Shown here piece after piece: positions 23,045-64,000 of a stretch of 64,000 nucleotides of DNA (position 1 is the stretch's first letter; each line of letters opens with the position of its first letter). The notes beneath the pieces are model-generated. The model worked only from the letters and a program-made list of their open reading frames with translations, searched no databases and had not been told where the DNA came from. This DNA comes from Lepidostoma basale (Eukaryota; Arthropoda; Insecta; Trichoptera; Lepidostomatidae): contig JAHDVF020001336.1 in assembly GCA_022606425.2 (NCBI GenBank), forward strand, positions 434,001 through 498,000, written 5' to 3'. A program made the translations under genes and the position numbers.

Positions 23045-23515
23045 ACATCTGTTTTCTAGAAGTTACATTATATTTTACAGGAGTGACATGTTTCGCCTTG
23101 ACAGGGTATTATAAAATATCATTTGATAATACCCTAGCAAAGCGAAACATGTCACACCCATAAAATATAATAAAACTTCTAGAAAACAGACGGTTTCATT
23201 AATATCAAATAAAACTTTTAATATTGATGAAAACTTCAGTTTTATAAGAATTTTGTTAAATTTTATGGGTGTTACATATTTCACCTTACTAACGTGAAAC
23301 ATGTCACTCTCATAAAATATAATAAAACTTCTATAAAGCAGACATCTTCATTAATATTGAATAAACTTCTCATGTTTTAATAATTTAGTTAAATTTATGT
23401 TAGTAACATATTTCGCCTTACTGGGACATTATCAAATATCATTTGATAATGTCCTAGCAAGGTGAAACATGTCACTCCCATAAAATATAATAAAACTTCT
23501 AGAAAATGCATGTAA
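23045..23515. repeat. Cluster of foldback units with GACATGTTTCGCCTT / GCGAAACATGTCAC
   Basis: Three related units (23045-23190, 23230-23340, 23360-23515). In each, TTTTCTAGAAG, a methyl-like core GACATGTTTCGCC and TATCAAATATCATTTGATAA pair with inverted partners. The piece AATAAAACTTCTAGAAAACA also occurs at 53765 and, inverted, at 32222. Confidence 0.75.
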
Positions 23516-23731
23516 TCTATGATTTTAAATAAGATTGATAAGTATGGTGATTTAACATCCTTAAAACTCGTCGAAGTACTTTTATACTAGTGATAAAGAC
23601 GGCAATATGTAAAATAAATAAAAATAGTCCAAGGGGGCACGACGTGAAATAATTATACAATATAATAAAAATGGGACACTGAAGTATGGAAATGATAGAC
23701 AAATAGACATTTCTCTACAGTCATGGATAGA

Positions 23732-23742
23732 TAGACAGAGAC

Positions 23743-23777
<35 letters not shown>

Positions 23778-23870
23778 GAGGTAGAGAAAGACAGAGATAG
23801 GGATATACATAATACACATCATAATAATATAGAAGAGTGAGAGAGAGAGAAAGAGAAAGAGAGACACACA
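23732..23870 (+). repeat. GATA and GA microsatellites
   Basis: GATA repeated about eleven times at 23742-23775, then GA-rich sequence at 23835-23866. Confidence 0.95.
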
Positions 23871-24007
23871 AATACAATTATTATATATTTGCTTCGATTG
23901 ATCCGGAACCATCGGGCGGAAACAATAGCCGGAATATTTATTTCAAAGGAGTTTCAGCTCAAAAGATAGTAGACAACACAATAGTTGATGATAAGAGTAG
24001 TAATTGA

Positions 24008-24718
24008 AACCTACCATCATAAATCACGAGAGTGGAGATTCAAGAGAATTTCCTACCATCCTGAATCATGAGAGTGGAGATTCGATAAAATTTCCTACCA
24101 TCACGAATCATGAGTGTGGAGATTAAAAAGAATTTCCTACCATCATAAATCAAGAGAGTGGAGATTCAATAGAATTTCCTATTATCATAAATCACAAGAG
24201 TGGAGATTCAAAAGAATTCCCTACCATCACGAATCATGAGTGTGGAGATTCAAGAGAATTCCCTACCATCACGAATCATGAGTGTGGAGAATTTCCTACC
24301 ATCACGAAACATGAGAGGTGGAGATTCAATAAAATTTCCTACCATCCATGAATCATGAGAGTGGAGATTCAAGATTTCCTACCATCACGAATCATGAGAG
24401 TGGAGATTCAAAAGAGTTTCCTACTATCAAGAAACATGAGAGTGGAGATTCAAAAGAATTTCCTACTATCATGAAACATGAGAGCGGAGATTCAATAAAA
24501 TTTCCTACCATCACGAATCATGAGTGTGGAAATTCAATAAAATTTCCTACCATCATGAATCATGAGAGTGGAGATTCAATCAAATTTCCCACCATCACGA
24601 ATCATGAGAGTGGAGATTCAAGAGTTGTTTCATCATGAGGCATAAAAGTGGAAATTCAATTTGATTTTCCACCATTGTGATCTGTGAGAGTGGAATTTTG
24701 AGATTCTCTTATCATCAT
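24008..24718 (+). repeat. Minisatellite, unit about 34 bases
   Basis: About twenty copies of TTTCCTACCATCACGAATCA + TGAGAGTGGAGATTCAA with small indels. It ends about 95 bases below exon 19. The 96-residue frame at 24348-24638 is a by-product of the repeat. Confidence 0.95.
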
Positions 24719-24812
24719 CCAGCGAGTCTGGCCCTCATTGCCGCCCGATGGTTGCGGAGGGGGGGCACGTCAGGGGGCGGGGGGATGTAGTAAGAGAGGG
24801 GGGCGGGCCTAC

Positions 24813-59894
<35,082 letters not shown>

Positions 59895-59939
59895 AGCGCC
59901 GGCTTACTGCAAATACCAAAAACAACACATTAATACCTG

Positions 59940-61400
59940 GAATAGAAATAGTAGAAATTGATCACGCCTTAAAACATATGAAAAATAATAAGGCCCCAGC
60001 CCCACAAAATAACATCTGATATAATTAAAATGGGGGGTGATAAACTTAAAGAAACCTTAAAAATTATGTTCAACAAATGTCTAGAAGAGGGAAAAATTCA
60101 TGATGCCTGGCAAAATGCTCAAGTCAAGCTTTTGTTTAAAAAAGGTGACAGCGATAATCTTGAAAACTATCACATCTATATAAACTATTGTCAAAAATCA
60201 TAACAAACAGACTGACAAATGAACTTGACCAATATCAACCCATAGAACCGGCTGGGTTTCGCCAGGGATTTGGAACAAGAGATCACATATAAACTATCAG
60301 ATTATTAATTGAAAAATCAACGGATTACAATATAGATCTTCACTTAGCCTTTGTCGACTACAGGAAGGCGTTCGACTCAGTCGAGACCTGGGCAATAATG
60401 CAAGCCCTCGATAATGCGCGGATAGATTCAAGATACACGAGGCTGATGAAATTCATATACGAAAATGCAACCATGAGTGTGATAATTGACGACAATACAA
60501 CAACAAATAAAATTGAAATCCAAAAAGGTGTAAGACAAGGAGATACTATTTCACCAAAGTTATTTACTCTAGCTCTAGAAGACATCTTCAAGACTCTAAA
60601 CTGGGAAGACAAAGGAGTCAAAATAGATGGAGTTTTTCTAAATCACCTCAGATATGAAGACGATATTGTCATTATAAGCGAGGACACAGATGAATTAGAG
60701 ACAATGATCAGAGAACTACACATTGCATCCAATAAAATTGGACTAGAAATGAATATTGACAAAACAAAGATACAAATAAAAACATTATTATAGAGGGAAT
60801 AAGTGTGAAAGAGTATGTGTATCTTGGTCATAAAATCAGACTCTGAAAAGAGAATCAAACTGCAGAGCTACCTCGAAGAGTTGGACTGGGTTGGGCCGCC
60901 TTTGGTAAACTGAGAAATGTCTTTGAAAATGATGAAATACCGGTTTGTCTCAAAAGAAAGGTCTAAGACATGTGTATACTGCCCACGATGACATACGGAC
61001 TAGAGAAGACAACTCTTACAGCAAAAAGTGTCCACAGGCTCAAGTGTACACAGAGGTCCATGGAAAGACAGATACTTGGTGTGAACTTGCGTGACCGCAT
61101 AGGAATGAAGAAATCAGACGCCGCACCAGGGTTGCTGACGTCATGGACCGAGTGGCAAAATTGAAATGACAATGGGCTGGACACTTGGCTAGACAGGGTG
61201 GCAACAGATGGGCACCCAGGATACTCAGTTGGAGACCATGGGCAAATAGGCGAAGTGTCGGAAGGCCACCGATGAGATGGACCGATGATATTGTCAAAAG
61301 GGTTGGAAAATCTTGGATACAAAGGGGGCAGGATAGAAACGAGTGGAGGAAATTGGAAGAGGCCTATATCCAGCAGTGGAGGGAAGATGACTAGCAAAGA
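59940..61400 (+). mobile_element. LINE 3' half, family B, with a reverse-transcriptase domain
   Basis: The best family B copy: ALKHMKNNKAP near 59970, LKETLKIMFNKCLEEGKIHD, FVDYRKAFDSVETWAIMQAL (60350-60410), VRQGDTISPKLFTLALEDIF, LRYEDDIVII (catalytic box, YEDD where YADD or FADD is usual), then YVYLGHKIRL and the C terminus to EAYIQQW near 61380. Several stops and frameshifts, so inactive. It starts about 35 bases upstream of exon 1. Confidence 0.9.
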
Positions 61401-61411
61401 AGAAGAATACA

Positions 61412-61555
61412 ATCTTCTTCTCCCTTAGCCATCTCTCCTCTGCTGGATGTAGGCCTCCTCAGACGTTCACCATTTTACTCTATCCCTTGCGACTCTCATC
61501 CATTTCCTTCCCCCTGCTGAAATCAGGTCGTCAGCCCATCTTTTTGGGGGTCGAA
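61412..61555 (-). mobile_element. LINE 3' fragment, other family
   Basis: TCCTCTGCTGGATGTAGGCC is the complement of an EAYIQ-like C terminus; PKRWADDL-like words follow (GCCCATCTTTTTGGGGGTCG). Confidence 0.55.
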
Positions 61556-61699
61556 TGATAATAATATTTTAAAGCACCGTTTTTGTGATGTAATCACCTC
61601 GAGGGCGCATTAAGACGTATTTTAGATCTAAATATGAAGCCTGCATTTGATATTCGCGATCGGTTGGAAAGTATAATAGAACAAAATATAGAAGTTTTA

Positions 61700-61935
61700 A
61701 ATTAGGTATGAAATATGAAAAAGATGTGATGTGATTTGAAATCTGTCAGATCATTTATGCATCTAATGTATGAAGTGAGATTGTTCCAAGCTGATGGGCC
61801 GGCTACTGCAAAGGCTCGATCCCCGAAATCTGCACTAGGACAACGCTTCGACTCAACTACTAATCTTCCTATTGCAGAGAATAGTGAAAGGGTATTTAAG
61901 ATGATTTGGACACATGGAAATAACAACAACAACAA
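61700..61935 (-). mobile_element. Jockey-like LINE C-terminal fragment
   Basis: Minus-strand frame with DFGDRAFAVAGPSAWNNLTS and YIRCINDLTDFKSH, the usual end of Jockey/CR1-type polyproteins. Confidence 0.8.
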
Positions 61936-62405
61936 ACTATCACGCCGTTTCCCCGCAGGGGTAGGCAGAGAGAATGGACCGCCACACTACTCTATCCTGG
62001 CAAACCTTTCTAGCTTCCTCCACATTCAAACAACGAGCCATACACGCACGTCGATTCCTCCGACTTCTAACATGATCAACCTTTAAAATTTGATTAATTT
62101 GGTCATGCCATGTTTTCCTCGGTCTGCCTCGACTTCGTACCCCATTTACATCATTAACATATACTTTCTTAACCATTCTTTCTCCATCCATGCGTTCCAT
62201 ATGTCCGAACCTACGCAGCGATCCTTTCATAATTTTGTTCATAATACCTTCTTCCGCTCTACATTCCTTTCTTATATCAGCATTTGAGATTGTGTCGTAT
62301 ATCGTTCTACCACACATACGTCTTAGGGACCTCATCTCTACCGTATTTATTCTGCTCTCATCCTTCTTCTGCCAGTTCCATGCTTCGCTTTCATACATTA
62401 GGGCA
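61936..62405 (-). mobile_element. LINE 3' part, family A, 169-codon open frame
   Basis: [70 protein letters not shown]. The tail complement is AACAACAACAACAAACTATC, the GTT-type tail, like 29765. Confidence 0.92.
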
Positions 62406-62695
62406 TGGAAATAATGAAAGAAGGGGTCATTAAGATTGTTCGGACACATGGAAAGAAAAAATTAAGAAAGAATTAATATGTTATATGTTGACGATGTAAA
62501 CGGAACAAGAAATAAATGAAGATCGACGAAAACGTGGCACGATCAAATCAATTAAACAATAAATGTCGGCCACGCGAGAAAAATCGAAATGCACGCATGC
62601 CACGATGTATAAATGTTATGGAAGCAACATAAATATGTCTGTAAAGAACAGTATGGCGGTACATTCTGTCTGCCTACCCCTTCGGAGAGACGCCA
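62406..62695 (+). mobile_element. LINE 3' part, family A, diverged
   Basis: AAAGAAGGGGTCATTAAGAT through CCCCTTCGGAGAGACG, head to head with the previous copy. Confidence 0.78.
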
Positions 62696-63020
62696 ATTTT
62701 TTACATTTTATTTTTTGGTATGAATGGTATTCCGTTTCGCGTGCGAGAATTCTAATTTACCCCTAAAAATTTGGCAAACGGAAGCGGATCGAGAGCGGAA
62801 ACGGAAGTGTCAGAGACTGCCGTCCGATATATGGGAATTTCCCGTAACCCATACTACGCGGCGAGATGGTTTGACCATGCGTGGCTCGACTTGAAAATCT
62901 GTCATTTTTATTTATTCATTACCTCAGAATTGAGAATTACATGGACGGGCTTTCTGACCAGCTCTGAACTCCATTTCACGTTATGATTTTAACACTCAGC
63001 GCTTATACGAGTTTTTTGAC
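62696..63020. other. Unassigned sequence
   Basis: GGAAGCGGATCGAGAGCGGA and CCCGTAACCCATACTACGCG stand out as GC-richer than the flanks. No recognisable gene. Confidence 0.4.
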
Positions 63021-63021
63021 A

Positions 63022-63475
63022 AACAACCATCACGCAATTTCCCCGGAGGGGTAGGCAGAGAGAATGGACTGCCACACTACTCGATCCTGACACACCTCTC
63101 TAGCTTCCTCAACATTTATACACCATGTCATCCATCCACGTCGATTTTCCGACTCCTCACATGGCTGACAATTCAATATTTGATTTATTTGATCGTGCCA
63201 CGTTTTCCTCGATCTTCCTATATTTCTAGTTCCATTTACATCGTTAAGATATATATATTTTTTCCATTCTTTCTTCATTCATTCTTTCCATGTGTCCAAG
63301 CCGTCTTAATGTTTCTATCAAAATATTGTTCATAACACTTTCATTCGCACCGCATTCACTTCTTATATTGTCATTCGACACTCTATCATACACAGTTTTT
63401 CCACACATTCGTCTAAGAGATCTCATTTATCCTACTTTCAACCTTATTTTGCCAGTCCCATACTTCGATTCCATA
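63022..63475 (-). mobile_element. LINE 3' part, family A
   Basis: MRSLRRMCGKTVYDRVSNDN, then in another frame NRRGWMTWCINVEEAREVCQ and LSAYPSGEIA; tail missing (AACAACCATCACGCAATTTC). Confidence 0.88.
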
Positions 63476-63489
63476 TATCTTTTTTTGTT

Positions 63490-64000
63490 TTTAACAAAAT
63501 GTTTATTTTAACTAAATGTTTATTTTTAGCAAAAATGTTTATTCTTAACAAAATGTTATATTTTAACAAAAAAATATTTTTTAACTAAATGTTTATTTTT
63601 AGCAAAAATGTTTATTCTTAACAAAATGTTCTATTTTAACAAAAAAATATTTTTAATTAAATGATTATTTTTAGTAAAAATGTTTATTCTTAACAAAATG
63701 TTCTATTTTACCAAAAAAAATATTTTTAACAAAAAGTTTATTTTTAGCAAAAATGTTTATTCTTGACAAAATGTTCTATTTTAATAAAAATTTTTTTTAA
63801 ATAAATGTTTATTTTTAGCAAAAATGTTTATTCTTAACAAAATGTTCTATTTTAACAAAAAAAATATTTTTAACAAAATGTTTATTTTTAGCAAAAATGT
63901 TTATTCTTGACAAAATGTTCTATTTTAATAAAAAAATATTTTTAAATAAATGTTCATTTTTGGCAAAAATGTTTATTCTTAACAAAATGTTCTATTTTAA
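63490..64000 (+). repeat. Tandem repeat, 72-base unit, runs off the window
   Basis: TTTTTAGCAAAAATGTTTAT recurs at 63523, 63596, 63667, 63741, 63812, 63886 and 63957, spaced 71-74 bases. Each unit is made of four ~18-base AACAAAATGTTTATTTT-like pieces. Confidence 0.93.

Noticed and set aside
24348..24638. 96-codon frame with an eight-fold NHESGDS repeat
   Set aside because: The unit is about 34-35 bases, so the frame is only kept over part of the array by chance indels. There is no start context or splice partner.

Overview
This window is a piece of an AT-rich animal genome. It almost certainly comes from an arthropod and most likely from a moth or butterfly. The clues are short arrays of the arthropod telomeric word TTAGG, GT-AG introns, Helitron ends of the kind I recall from Lepidoptera, tRNA-derived SINEs, and very many short 3' ends of a non-LTR retrotransposon whose tail is a GTTA microsatellite. 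The species assignment is inference; the eukaryotic intron-exon structure is read directly.

The only host gene I can support lies on the minus strand. It is a plasma-membrane calcium-transporting P-type ATPase (PMCA). Nineteen coding exons can be chained from the start codon at 59894 down to 24813. Every junction has a GT donor and an AG acceptor and keeps the reading frame. Together they give 3291 coding bases, or 1097 codons. The order is cytoplasmic N terminus, TM1-TM2, actuator domain with TGES, a 36-base cassette exon and the acidic/basic linker, TM3-TM4 with PEGLP, the phosphorylation site DKTGT, the nucleotide-binding domain, the TGDGTND hinge, TM5-TM10, and the first part of a calmodulin-binding helix. 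No stop codon is reached by splicing, so the terminal exon or exons are missing here and may lie beyond coordinate 1. The exons are GC-rich islands in AT-rich introns.

Everything else is repeat-derived. From 1 to 24,700 (downstream of exon 19, probably a very long last intron or 3' flank) there is a mariner copy, foldback elements, TTAA-flanked piggyBac-like elements, a hAT miniature element, microsatellites and LINE ends. From 24,000 to 59,700 the PMCA introns hold unrelated minisatellites (units of about 34, 30, 112, 104 and 83 bases, plus diverged arrays) and nested insertions. The clearest nest is a hAT element at 27612-30812 containing a Helitron at 28196-30589, which in turn contains LINE and Penelope-like fragments. 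From 59,900 to 64,000, upstream of the start codon, there are several LINE fragments, one with a reverse-transcriptase domain, and a 72-base tandem array that runs off the window.

I found no second host gene, rRNA gene, CRISPR array or convincing functional tRNA. The main interest is the splice architecture of PMCA and an unusually readable insertion history, in which several target-site duplications can be seen inside older repeats.
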